DNA of 64,000 bases from Takakia lepidozioides (taxonomy: Eukaryota; Streptophyta; Takakiopsida; Takakiales; Takakiaceae). The stretch lies in assembly GCA_030704615.1 (NCBI GenBank), contig CM060731.1, positions 82,130,756 to 82,194,755 on the forward strand, written 5' to 3'. A model generated the notes under the pieces. The model saw nothing but the letters and a program-made list of their open reading frames with translations, was not told the DNA's origin and made no database searches. The position numbers were made by a program, and so were the translations under genes. This document shows positions 34,686 through 43,599 of this stretch, piece by piece. Position 1 is the first letter of the stretch. Every line of letters begins with the position of its first letter.

Positions 34686-36172
34686 TCAGGAACCGCCGTA
34701 TACGTCGTCTCTCTCCTCCGGTGACAATGGGTCCAATGTCAGGCTCCCAATTGTCCTCCGTAACTGCAACCTTAAGTCCAGTGGGCTTAGAGGTAGAGGA
34801 CGCGTCCCGTGGTTGCTATGCTGCAACCTTTGAGCAGTACTCCCTTCCTGCTCAGTCAATGACAAGGCCTCATCCTGCCCCATCATCTCATCATTGAGAA
34901 CCTCCTCATCCCGAGAAGAATCCCCAACCTCATCCATCACAGCTGCCTTGGCTGTCAACTCCCTCTGAACCTCGAGCACCTCCCACGTGTGCCATGGATG
35001 TCTACACCCCGTGGTCCTCACCGGCTCGCCCCCACTCGCTGCCTGTACCGTCTCGGTAGGCAGAGAGACCATCAAGGGAAGTGCACTTTGCACTCTACGT
35101 TGCTCAGCCATAGCCAAGCTGATAATCCAGGTCAAGCAATTGAGATCCATTGCTTGCCCCAACACCTGACACCGTGATGCCTCAGAAAGAGAAGGCACCG
35201 CCGTGGTCCCAGTGGAAAACCCCATAGCCCGCTCTCGCTCGTCGGCATTAGGCTCCACTAACTGCTGCAACTGAGCATCCCACAGGAGGCCAGGTCCACC
35301 ATCCCGAAAAGCATGGGATCCTGGGAAGCTGAGCAGTGTAGGTAATGCTGCTCGTGGTTGACCCACCCTATTGACCACTGCCAAAGGCGAACGGTCATCG
35401 TGTCTCACACGTTGAGACTGCCTCCCTGTGTCCAAAATGCCATCCACGGTAAGGTGTGCTGGCCGCGGCACCCCATCAAATGCACGCTTGAGCAGTGCGG
35501 GTGGCATCAAGTTAGTCCACCATAGTCGTGGACGATGAGCCCGTGACCCCACTGCAGCTGCATCCAGCAACACTGCTGACCCAAGCCACGACCGGACTTG
35601 ATGCACACTGGCCATCACCCTGGCCCGAGAATCACCCATCAGTGGCACATTCTCCAAGATGTATGCTGAAGATACAGCTTGATGAAGTTGCAAGTAGCGC
35701 AAAATCCGCACCATCTCCCAAAACAGACCCGTCCTCGAGTCTCGCAATCCATTGCCATGCCCGGCTGATGAATGCCCTTGGCAGGGCCAACCTGCCACTA
35801 CGAGATCAATGGAGCCAACCTGCTCCAAATCCTGCGCCCCCAGCAAAGAAATGTCTGCTGGCAAGGCTTGTTGGTATCCACGAACTGCAGACACTGGCAA
35901 CAAGTCAGGGTATTGCTGTACCAACTGAGCAACATGGCGCAGTGAGACGCGTCGTGCAGTCTCATCCCTCTCCACATACAGGTAACGCCTTACCCGCACA
36001 CCTGCCTGTAGCACAGCAGCCAATCCGGTGCTGATCCCGCCAAACAAGTCCAGAAGGCAAATGCCTTCATCCGGATACTGCCACACAATAGGTGTGGTAT
36101 CCAATGGTGACAACTGAGGTGGTCCTGGTGCAATACCCGCACTCTTCTCCTCTCCTGACGGTACAAAAGCCT
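34686..36172 (-). CDS. C5-cytosine DNA methyltransferase (DNMT3-like) within the retrotransposon
   Basis: Predicted to transfer a methyl group from S-adenosylmethionine to cytosine C5 in DNA. Numbering from the ATG at 36113: motif I CLLDLFGGISTG (19-30), acidic motif II YVERDE (46-51), motif IV GWPCQGHSSAG with catalytic Cys111 (35783-35781), motif VI ILENVPLMG with Glu154-Asn155-Val156, motif VIII AHRPRLWWTNL (192-202), then a target-recognition region, and motif IX/X ERAMGFSTG...VLGQAMDLNCLTWII (about 290-335). Motifs are in canonical order, so this is not the rearranged DRM form; the AHRPRLWW and following spacing resemble DNMT3. The open frame extends upstream to about 36172 in fusion with the protease region. 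Residues 340-475 are a charged linker to RT. Every catalytic residue I can check is present. Confidence 0.93.
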
Positions 36173-36720
36173 CTACCCAGGCTTGCCATGCATGTCATCT
36201 TGCTTTACTGGAGGTGGCACATCCTCTGCATGGGCATTGCCTTCCAGCAACTCTCCAGGCCAACTAACTGCAGCTATAAAGGCGGCTAGTGTTGGCATCT
36301 TGCCCCGCTGGGCAGCCGCTATACCCCCAATGAATGTCACAGGGAGCTGTGCACGGCGACCATCGCCTGACTGCCATCTAGGCCTGTAGGATGCTGACTC
36401 CTCCCAAAAGTCTAGGGTGAAGCCCATGGGGTATAACACTGCCCCACCAACGAGGACATCGTAAGAGACCGCGTCTGTCACAATGGCCTTGGCTCGCATT
36501 ACTGAACCATCGATAGGATGATCCGGCTGCAGTCTAATGGCCAACTGATGCCGTGTCATGCCCCGAGCCTGCTCTGATCCTCCCAGAGATGTCTGTATCT
36601 GGAAAGGACAAGGCTCCATATCCGCCTCCATGAGGCCCAAACCTGCAATAGCAGCTCTGCCTAACATCAGTGGCTGGCTCCCGAGTCCAACAAGACCCGC
36701 AGTGGCCGGTACTTCTTGCC
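36173..36720 (-). CDS. Retroviral-type aspartic protease
   Basis: The active-site strand LRVLLDSGASH lies at the end of the gag frame (about 36700-36667). The frame then shifts by one base, and the rest of the protease follows from 36667: PLMLGRAAIAGLGLMEADME, SYDVLVGGAVLYPMGFTLDFW, typical of the gypsy protease flap and C-terminal strands. A second frameshift near 36185-36173 separates it from the methyltransferase frame (QAWVEAFVPSGEE...). Neither site has an obvious slippery heptamer, so these are probably mutations, but programmed shifting is not excluded. Confidence 0.8.
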
Positions 36721-38253
36721 TGCCGGTCCACTCAAAGTGAAAATGCCTCCCTGGTTGTCTAACAAGACAACTCCAGGTGTCACTGTGGCGCGCTCAAAGG
36801 CTGGCCTAGCTGGCAGCTCCGTCAATCTGGCAGCTGCAGCTTGCCAGGGCACTGCCGTGGCAGTCTTGACCCTCAAATCCGAGGATCCCTCTGCCACTAC
36901 ACCTTCCACTAACTCCGCAGAAGATGAAGTGACCTCCCCACTCTCACAGAGTGTTGCTGCTAGTCTGAACACTGCAGCTGGTCTCACTCCCGGCGTCGCA
37001 ATCATGGTTGCCGAGAACAGTGGGGCTTGACACACAGAGGTGGCTGCCCCCAACAACACACCGGCTGCACTAGCCTTGGTAGCAGGTGTCAGTGCTGCAC
37101 GTGTAGCTCTCCCCAATGGCATAGTAACCTCCGCCTTGGTAACAGTCGGGCGAGAACTAGGTGCCATGGATGGCGTCGACACAGTCTCCGCCAATGTGAA
37201 TGACTGAGGAAGCCTCGCCTGACGGCTTGCCTCCCCACGCTGTGGATCCAATTCCACCTCTGCACCTCGTGGCTCAGGAACTCGTGCTGCTCCTCGAGTC
37301 ACGGCTGCAGCAGACTCCACCTGCTCTAGTGGTAGTGCTGCTTTGCACATAAATCCCATGCCTCCCATATCTCCTCCCTCAGGAGCAGGAGGTGGGCCAT
37401 CCCGCCTGGGAGCCGGTACCGCCTGAGCTATAGCCATGACAGCGAGCCTCTGCTCTAGCTGTTGAAGCCGGTTGGCCATGCCTTGATCAACACCCTGACC
37501 TCCGCGTCCTTGGCCATGTTGAGCTTGCCCTTGGCCTGCACCTCGTGCCCGACCACCTCGTCCTCTCTGGGCTGGTCCACCTTGCCCCCAGCCACCATTG
37601 TTCCCTTGGAACTGGCCTGGGCGCAACTCAGGATGCAAGTCATAACACTGGGCATCTCCATGCCCATACTTGCCACAATGCCCACACTGCAACTGTGCAG
37701 GCTGTGCTTGTGCCGGCCTTCTGCCACCCTCTGGGCAATCTCTCTTGACATGGGGTCCTCCACATGTCCAACATATCACCCCTGGTTGCTGTTGGCCTGC
37801 AAAAGACGCCACGGGCCTCTGCACCTGAGGTCCCCTGTAAGCTCCATGGAACTTGGGCTGGGCAGCCTTGCCCCCCTGACCACGCTGTTGGGCAATCCCT
37901 TGTGCCTGTGGGCTGACAGCTGTGCCCCGTGCAGGTATGTCCTTGCCAAATCCAATTGTAACAACTCGCTCCTCCACCATGTTGAGCTCAATCCGCTCAG
38001 CCAGCAGAAACACATCTGCTAATGTGGGTTGGGCTGCTTGTAACAGGGTTGCATCTCGCACCCTTCTTTTGAGCTCCTTGTCCAGAATTCCATACCAAAA
38101 CTGGATTGCCTGAGCTTCAGTAACCCCTTGGGTCACACTTATCAAGCGCCTCATACGAGTGTACGCCTCTTGCAGGCTCTCACTGGGTTTGTGCTGGAAA
38201 TCTTGCAAACTTCGCAGCTTCTCTGTCCGTACGCCTTGGTAGTTCCTCCGCAA
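36667..38253 (-). CDS. gag: Gag polyprotein, C-terminal part with two zinc knuckles
   Basis: Continues the retrotransposon gag domain (TEKLRSLQDFQHKPSESLQE, AIQFWYGILDKELKRRVRD). Two nucleic-acid-binding knuckles follow: CWTCGGPHVKRDCP and CGHCGKYGHGDAQC. Between and after them is a long Gln/Gly/Arg-rich then Ala/Thr/Ser-rich linker that leads into the protease active site LLDSGAS at the very end. The frame starts directly after an in-frame TAG at 38259-38257. Confidence 0.88.
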   Translation of the reverse strand: MRRNYQGVRTEKLRSLQDFQHKPSESLQEAYTRMRRLISVTQGVTEAQAIQFWYGILDKELKRRVRDATLLQAAQPTLADVFLLAERIELNMVEERVVTIGFGKDIPARGTAVSPQAQGIAQQRGQGGKAAQPKFHGAYRGPQVQRPVASFAGQQQPGVICWTCGGPHVKRDCPEGGRRPAQAQPAQLQCGHCGKYGHGDAQCYDLHPELRPGQFQGNNGGWGQGGPAQRGRGGRARGAGQGQAQHGQGRGGQGVDQGMANRLQQLEQRLAVMAIAQAVPAPRRDGPPPAPEGGDMGGMGFMCKAALPLEQVESAAAVTRGAARVPEPRGAEVELDPQRGEASRQARLPQSFTLAETVSTPSMAPSSRPTVTKAEVTMPLGRATRAALTPATKASAAGVLLGAATSVCQAPLFSATMIATPGVRPAAVFRLAATLCESGEVTSSSAELVEGVVAEGSSDLRVKTATAVPWQAAAARLTELPARPAFERATVTPGVVLLDNQGGIFTLSGPAGKKYRPLRVLLDSGASH

Positions 38254-38256
38254 CTC

Positions 38257-38928
38257 CTAGAAGAACTCCACCACCGGGTTGAATCTAGGCACATGTGTTG
38301 TAGTCATGGCAGGAGGAGTAGTAGCACCTTTTGAACTGGTACCACCTGTAGAAGCACCAGCACTACTTGCTCCACTACTAGTGCTGGCAGTGGGAGCTAC
38401 TGGTACTGATGCAGCTACTAGTCGCGTCGTGCCTCGAGTAATGGAGACGTAGTCAGGTGACCAATACATCCTCCACTCCTCAATCTCTGCTTCATGTCCT
38501 CGCCTGAACTCGTGGTAATCGTCCATAGGCGGGCCTTCCAAATGCTGGAACAGTCCCTTCCACGCCATGAATGGGGTGAATAGCTGTGGATTGCGCATCT
38601 GCTGCAAATCACACCAGCTGTCGAACTCCTGGATAAAGTCATCCAACTCGATTGTGCCCACAGCTCCAGAGTACCTACGAGGCCCCTTGGTAGCTCCATA
38701 CATCTCCTTCATGTCGTCCCACAACAATGGCGAATGAAAGTGCACACCAGTTGATGAAGCCTCCGAGTCTGTGTCTGACTCTACAGTAATTGAGGGTGGC
38801 GGTGAAGGTGGTCTGAACCGAATACCTCGTCTTGTGAACCCACTCTCACTGTTACTGCCTGTAGCCGTACTCCCCTCAAAACCCTTGGGTAACTCCGTAA
38901 TGACACTCACAATGTGCACCTCCTCCAC
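38257..38928 (-). CDS. gag: Gag polyprotein, N-terminal part
   Basis: ATG at 38928; 223 codons with a Ser/Pro-rich start, a capsid-like helical region (DDFIQEFDSWCDLQQM, FMAWKGLFQHLEGPPMDDYH) and a Ser/Thr/Gly-rich linker. It ends in VVEFF followed by TAG, after which the same frame continues ELRRNYQGVRTEKL without shift. A single nonsense change (for example CAG to TAG) or stop readthrough would join the two parts. Upstream on the same strand, TAGTACTAGAGCC (about 38957-38945) resembles a tRNA primer-binding site, but no LTR is adjacent. Confidence 0.8.
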   Translation of the reverse strand: MEEVHIVSVITELPKGFEGSTATGSNSESGFTRRGIRFRPPSPPPSITVESDTDSEASSTGVHFHSPLLWDDMKEMYGATKGPRRYSGAVGTIELDDFIQEFDSWCDLQQMRNPQLFTPFMAWKGLFQHLEGPPMDDYHEFRRGHEAEIEEWRMYWSPDYVSITRGTTRLVAASVPVAPTASTSSGASSAGASTGGTSSKGATTPPAMTTTHVPRFNPVVEFF

Positions 38929-39447
38929 GTGACACTATAAGGCTCTAGTACTAATCTAATAGTGACACGGGTGGGCACCTGTTGCAGTTTAAGGGTCATA
39001 TCCCAATGGCTCAGGGCACCTGCACCTGCATCCACCGCAAGAACTCCTATGGTTGGCTGGTCATCAACCCAGCCTCACCATAGAAGAAACACTGGTGGTC
39101 TTGCTGCTCATCACTCCAGCCTCACCACCGACAACATACTCTAGGATTGACCGGTGATCAAATCCGGCCTAATCCCTATGAAAGCAAGCGCCCACACAAA
39201 ACCAACATGGCGCACAGTCAAGCATGCAGGTGTTGGGGGGGATCCAAACACAAGAAATCAAAACATCAACACCCCCACACCAAAATCCAGCAGCAACGCT
39301 GATCCTGCAGAATATCCCAGCCCAAAGCCCCGGACTGACTGGCCTCCACCAAGAGAGGCTTTGGCAACTACGAGTACAAGGTAATGAAAATAGTACAGAG
39401 ATGGAGGGGAAGAATAGAAGCCCGCCCAAGCAAGATCTAATCCTGAT

Positions 39448-40197
39448 CTATGCTATCAACTTCCAGACTTCTCTCAAAGTGCCTCGCTCTGCATGATGGT
39501 AAGGTGTAGGAGGTATATCTATGTCCAGAAACCTGCCACTAACCTTGTCCCAAGCTACAGTAGCTCGCTCTAACCAACCCTCCTCCTCTTTCTGCCAGGT
39601 AGAGACAAAGCAATACTCTGCTATCTCCCGCTCACTGAACACTAAAGAAAACAAAGGTAGGGTCTGATAGTCTCTCAACTCGAAAGCTTTGAGACGGTTG
39701 CGGGTATCCTCATTGCGAATGGCTGCATCTCCTTCACGCACAACAAACATGTCATTGCTGATGAACCCCCGCTCGTGGTTGCCCTGTGCAGAGCGTATCC
39801 GGCTGCAACCATGTCTGATTGCACAAACTTGTGTAGCTCCTGCTCCTCTGCTCCAGTATACCACGGCCTTGTGGCTGAACACCTTGGTCCCCAGGGCTGT
39901 CTTTGGCTGTGTTCCAAGCCTAGCTTTCACCCACTTTGGTATTTCACCTAAAGTTGCAGAACTGCTGGCTCCAACAGAGTTCTGACTGTCCAAGGCGATA
40001 TTGAGGCCCTCAATGCCAACTACAGCAGTCTGTTGTCTACTGCTAATGCCTGACTCCCAGTATGCAATCAACTCGTCCAACTGTTCTCCACTCAAATCAG
40101 TCTGAGTTCCTTGGGAAACATAAATCTTGTCCCCTTTGGTGCACAGGCTAAGAGAAGAGACATGCCCTTCAACGACGTCCTCATTTCCCCCAGCCAT
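39448..40197 (-). CDS. Unrecognised 249-aa ORF upstream of gag
   Basis: Same strand as gag-pol and about 520 bp before the gag ATG. Open for 249 codons (MAGGNEDVVEGHVSSLSL start, TLREVWKLIA end), with a central TKVFSHKAVVYWSRGAGATQ and YQTLPLFSLVFSEREIAEYC. I recognise no domain. It could be an element-encoded accessory protein (unusual for plant gypsy elements) or part of a captured gene. The 38929-39447 spacer shows no clear frame. Confidence 0.45.
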   Translation of the reverse strand: MAGGNEDVVEGHVSSLSLCTKGDKIYVSQGTQTDLSGEQLDELIAYWESGISSRQQTAVVGIEGLNIALDSQNSVGASSSATLGEIPKWVKARLGTQPKTALGTKVFSHKAVVYWSRGAGATQVCAIRHGCSRIRSAQGNHERGFISNDMFVVREGDAAIRNEDTRNRLKAFELRDYQTLPLFSLVFSEREIAEYCFVSTWQKEEEGWLERATVAWDKVSGRFLDIDIPPTPYHHAERGTLREVWKLIA

Positions 40198-40683
40198 ACA
40201 AGGAGTACATCCACAGATTTGTCTCTAATATAGACCAGCACAGGTTCTAGAAACAGGATTGTGGATCTTTCATGGCACGCTCACACTCTAAAAATTCCAT
40301 ACATTTTTAGCAAAGTCCCAAAAACAGAAACCAAGTCTAGATAGGTAGATTTCCCCTTTCTGCAGCTATCCCCTCAAAAACTGAGTCAAACGGAGCTCAT
40401 TTGACAAAGATATGACCAACCAGGCTCTTTAAACATTTAAATTAGATCAAAAAGGTTTTTTTTTTTTTTTTTTAACACCAAAACGCTTTTGCCATTACAA
40501 CCTGTTCCCAGGTTATCTACGAGTTCCCGAGGTCGTTCCCCTCCAGGATTCTCCAGGCACCAAGAGCTCGTTAATTCCAAAACTCGACCTCAGTTGGGTG
40601 GGGTATCACACCCTGGAGGCGACTTGCTTTTCTCTGCGCGTGGGCCTGCCTCCTCGAGCTTTCACGACGGCACGGCAGCAGCC

Positions 40684-40806
40684 ATGTTTACGGCACGCAG
40701 GAAGATTCAGAAGGAGAAGGGGGCGATTCTTCCCAGTGAACCCTCGAGAGACGAGTCCCGTGTATCAGCAGGTGCTGGAGATGCTCGAGATCTAGAATTG
40801 CTGTGA
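40684..40806 (+). pseudogene. Possible eS7 (40S ribosomal protein S7) first-exon fragment
   Basis: ATG at 40684 opens MFTARRKIQKEKGA, which closely resembles the start of plant eS7 proteins. The following ILPSEPSRDESRV region no longer fits well and the frame ends at 40806. It lies antisense to the retroelement. Short match, so this is tentative. Confidence 0.35.
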
Positions 40807-40989
40807 AATGGGCTTCCAGTGCTCGCCCTGCGAGGGCTTGGATTGCCTTGTGTGGATTGCCCTCTTCAGAACAGCTTGATGCAAGGCACTGTAAGCTGCT
40901 GATTCGCTATCCAGTGATGGAAAGAGTGGTGTGGCTGGGGTGTCAATAGCCAGTCGTAGTCATTCTTGTCTATATCAGCATTGAGCAAG

Positions 40990-41360
40990 TCGCTCCCCAC
41001 TCCTTTTCGCTTGTGGAAAGGATTGTGGAAGACGAGCGCGTTGCCATCAAAATGGCGGAGTTTGTTCGATTGAACACACTCGGTGTATCCCAGGATGCAC
41101 AAGCCCGGGCAACCACCTTACTCCGGACACTCATGACTGGCTACGCGCAACTGGCTGTCGAGTACGGGGGACTGATGGACGCGACGAAGCAGCCCTTCTT
41201 CCATTATGGCCAGGCGGTGATGGAGGAGAGATGGAAGAAGCTGCGGCAGAAGTTGGAGGGCAGCACGCGCTTCGCTTTGCCTGATTATGACCCCTTACAC
41301 TGTTCCTTCTTGGGAAAGATGTTTCGGCCCAACCCAGCTTTTGTATGGCCGCGTTCAACC
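40990..41360 (+). pseudogene. TAR/alliinase-type aminotransferase C-terminal fragment
   Basis: Plus-strand frame 41013-41498 contains MAEFVRLNTLGVSQDAQARA, FFHYGQAVMEERWKKLRQKL and RFALPDYDPLHCSFLGKMFR then NPAFVW. This order is the C-terminal domain of tryptophan aminotransferase-related/alliinase-like PLP enzymes, whose plant members make the auxin precursor indole-3-pyruvate. Upstream an ALSKS stretch at about 40979 may be the PLP-lysine region but is in another frame, and the large domain is missing. It is a gene fragment inside the retroelement, opposite in orientation to gag-pol. Confidence 0.6.
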
Positions 41361-41499
41361 AGTTCTTCACCTCAGATACAAACCAGTTGCCCCCTGAGCC
41401 AGGTTGGCACCAATTACAGACTAGGTTGCACACAAAAACATTGGAGGAGTGAACTTCGTTCCTTTTCTCAACTGTGCATCACCAGTCGCAATCCATAGC

Positions 41500-42572
41500 A
41501 ACAGCCCTTTCATAAGGAACAGAGACACAAGTCCCCAAAGAGCACATGAAACCACATGCAGGTGAAGGTGATCTGCCTACAATTTGCTGTCACAGCCTTG
41601 AGGCAACAGCCACAACATACCCATTGGAAGGAGCAGAAATGGTCTTGTGCATTTCAGAGCTTTCCTGGAGAACTCGTCTGACCATCCTTCTGCTACAATT
41701 GTGCATGTTGCTTGTACTAGATTGTTGCAGAAGCTACCTGCAAGTGGACAGAGTGGCATTTAGCATTTGCAGCTGACCCCTACAACCTCGCAAGCATCTT
41801 GTCAAGAAAGCTGATGCATTCGGTAAAGCCACGTTGCGCTGTGAACTGCCTCCACAGCTGAGCCTCTGCTTCATTCAGTCTGGCAACGCCATTCTCTTCC
41901 CTGCAACAAAATCTTCTGCATCGTCCTCATCTCCTCATCGCAGAATGGTGTGGCAGACGAGAACTCTCATGTCGCCACTGCTTAGGGCTGCTCCACGGAC
42001 CTCAAAGCAGATTGATCAAGATTGCCCACACCAGTACAACCTGACGCAGGCCCTTCTGAAGATGTCGCAACAAACTACAAACTGACTCTCTCACAGCCTC
42101 AAAAATACGGTAGCGGCTGTCAGCTCCAAGATTGAGTCCCTAGCATAGCTTGAATGAGACGCATAGTTGTGGTTGAGAGCCTTGGACAGACGAAAAGACC
42201 CGACTTCCCCAACAATGCAAGAGCCCACAGAGAAAATAGAAGAATGTGGGGATCTGCATATCTCTTGGACTCAGTACTCCACTAGATGACCCAAAAGACT
42301 GAGGACACAGTACGGTCGCCGTGCAAACCAGAAACAACATCTGTGCTCAGTCCACTGCTCGTAGCAACAGCATTCCATTGCTTGCTGCATCAGTATTGAC
42401 CCCTTGCACATCTAGCTTCCAGCGAGCCTTGGCTACTCCTTCAAACGTGATAGCGTTGCTCCTTCTGCTGGGCAGACTCATAGATTACCAAGTTATATTA
42501 TAATAGTGCTAAAATAAAAAAACATCATATCTAGCTTAGCACTAGAAAACTAGATAGATCATCTCTCTCGAG
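41500..42572. other. Retroelement 5' region, no gene seen
   Basis: No recognisable frame or RNA gene. It lies between the aminotransferase fragment and the right terminal repeat and is probably further captured or leader sequence. Confidence 0.4.
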
Positions 42573-42932
42573 TGAAAAGAAAGCTAACAAATGACACTGC
42601 TCTCCACACAAGAAACAATGTGAAATCCAAAACCATCACTCTTTAAAACAGTAGTCGAGCCAGGGGCACCCCAAGCTATGGGGACTCCACCCCACAACAA
42701 CCTACACTCCCATCATGAGTACACTCAGATCTAAACGCACACAGGAGCTCGGTCGTACAGGCTCAACTCGAGAGAGATGAGCTGCGCGACTGCCGCTCTC
42801 GTGAAGATAAGACGGACCAGGTGTCAAACTAAACTTGACACCTGATTTAACACTTGACCTAAATCCAAGTGTTAAATACAAATAACTAGTTTTATGCTAG
42901 CTGTTTTCACACTGTGCTTATTTAACTTGACA
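42573..42932 (-). repeat. Right (5') 360-bp terminal repeat
   Basis: Base-by-base the same as 30975-31334 except CGCG to CGTA inside GGTCG(CG/TA)CAGGC, that is, both bases of a single CpG. Minus-strand orientation TG...CA. It is followed inward (minus strand) by CTCGAGAGAGATGATCTATC, which does not look like a standard primer-binding site. Confidence 0.8.
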
Positions 42933-43024
42933 TCAAACTTCTCATGAAAATGCTTGGAGAAGGCAATGATGATATCTTTGTGTAAGAAATTCAGTACCAG
43001 AGGATTGTGAAACGGCGGGATGAC

Positions 43025-43369
43025 CTACACAACAGTAGCTGAGGTGATCTTCAGGCAGTACATCAGATCCTCTTTTTCAAACTTCAACTTAGGACGCACT
43101 GAAAAGTCCTCCAAACGCACACAGGAGCCCTTGTCGAACTTGTCAGAATGAGCTGGGACAAGGGAGCCTGAGATTGTAACATTAACGGTGGTGAACCTAA
43201 GGCGACCTGTCAAATCACAGTACAAGTAGGACCAGGTGTTGGAAGAATCCAGGACAGTGGGTTTGTTGACATTGTCGTAGCGACTCAAGACCAAACCCTC
43301 AAAAGCAGCATCTCTCACAGTGAGGTCTAAATCGTCTTCCAAAAGTATGGGACGTTCACGCTTGACCAT
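43025..43369 (-). CDS. Unrecognised 114-aa ORF, weak OB-fold hint
   Basis: Minus-strand frame MVKRERPILLEDDLDLTVRD to LMYCLKITSATVV. The segment GSCVRLEDFSVRPKLKFEKE is reminiscent of single-stranded-DNA-binding OB folds (RPA-like), but this is only a visual resemblance. It starts about 90 bp outside the right terminal repeat; no promoter or partner exon is evident. Confidence 0.3.
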   Translation of the reverse strand: MVKRERPILLEDDLDLTVRDAAFEGLVLSRYDNVNKPTVLDSSNTWSYLYCDLTGRLRFTTVNVTISGSLVPAHSDKFDKGSCVRLEDFSVRPKLKFEKEDLMYCLKITSATVV

Positions 43370-43599
43370 TCATGTCATAACAAAGAGCTTGGAAAATAGA
43401 GCACAAAGAGAGAGTGCGTGAGAGTGAGAGTTTTCCAGAAATGAAATGAGTTGTGAGAGAATAGAGACAGCAACCTACTTTTATATTCTTGAGATGGGAT
43501 GCTCGTTTGCTTGGTTGCTACTCCTACGGATGCTTGTAAGTTGATAGAGCTTTGAATGTGCATCAATACATGAAAGACAAAACGTCGGAAGAGTTGAAA

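Larger units (their letters stand above)
30975..42932 (-). mobile_element. Composite Ty3/gypsy retrotransposon with DNA methyltransferase and PHD finger
   Basis: About 12 kb between 360-bp direct repeats. Minus-strand order: unknown ORF (40197-39448), gag (38928-36667), protease (about 36720-36173), C5-methyltransferase (36172-34686), RT-RNase H-integrase-PHD (34674-31681). All coding blocks share strand and order and adjoin within a few dozen bases. The 42572-40200 part contains plus-strand fragments that resemble host genes. Outer flanks (CACAA left, TCAAA right) give no target duplication and no clear primer-binding site follows the right repeat, so the right end may be rearranged. Confidence 0.8.

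Noticed and set aside
34686-36113. A free-standing host DNA methyltransferase gene
   Set aside because: It is on the same strand as, and directly between, protease and RT of a gypsy element, with only short out-of-phase joins, and no introns or own promoter are seen.
34362-38334. Several plus-strand ORFs over the retroelement
   Set aside because: They are shadows of the minus-strand gag-DNMT-pol frames, with composition explained by the coding strand.
40449-40472. A poly(T) tract as the tail of a processed retrogene
   Set aside because: The run of T has no coding sequence in suitable orientation ending at it and no flanking duplication.
30975-42932. A complete, canonical LTR element with verified ends
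   Set aside because: No target-site duplication, no convincing primer-binding site by the right repeat, and repeat A is missing there. Reported as composite with uncertain ends.
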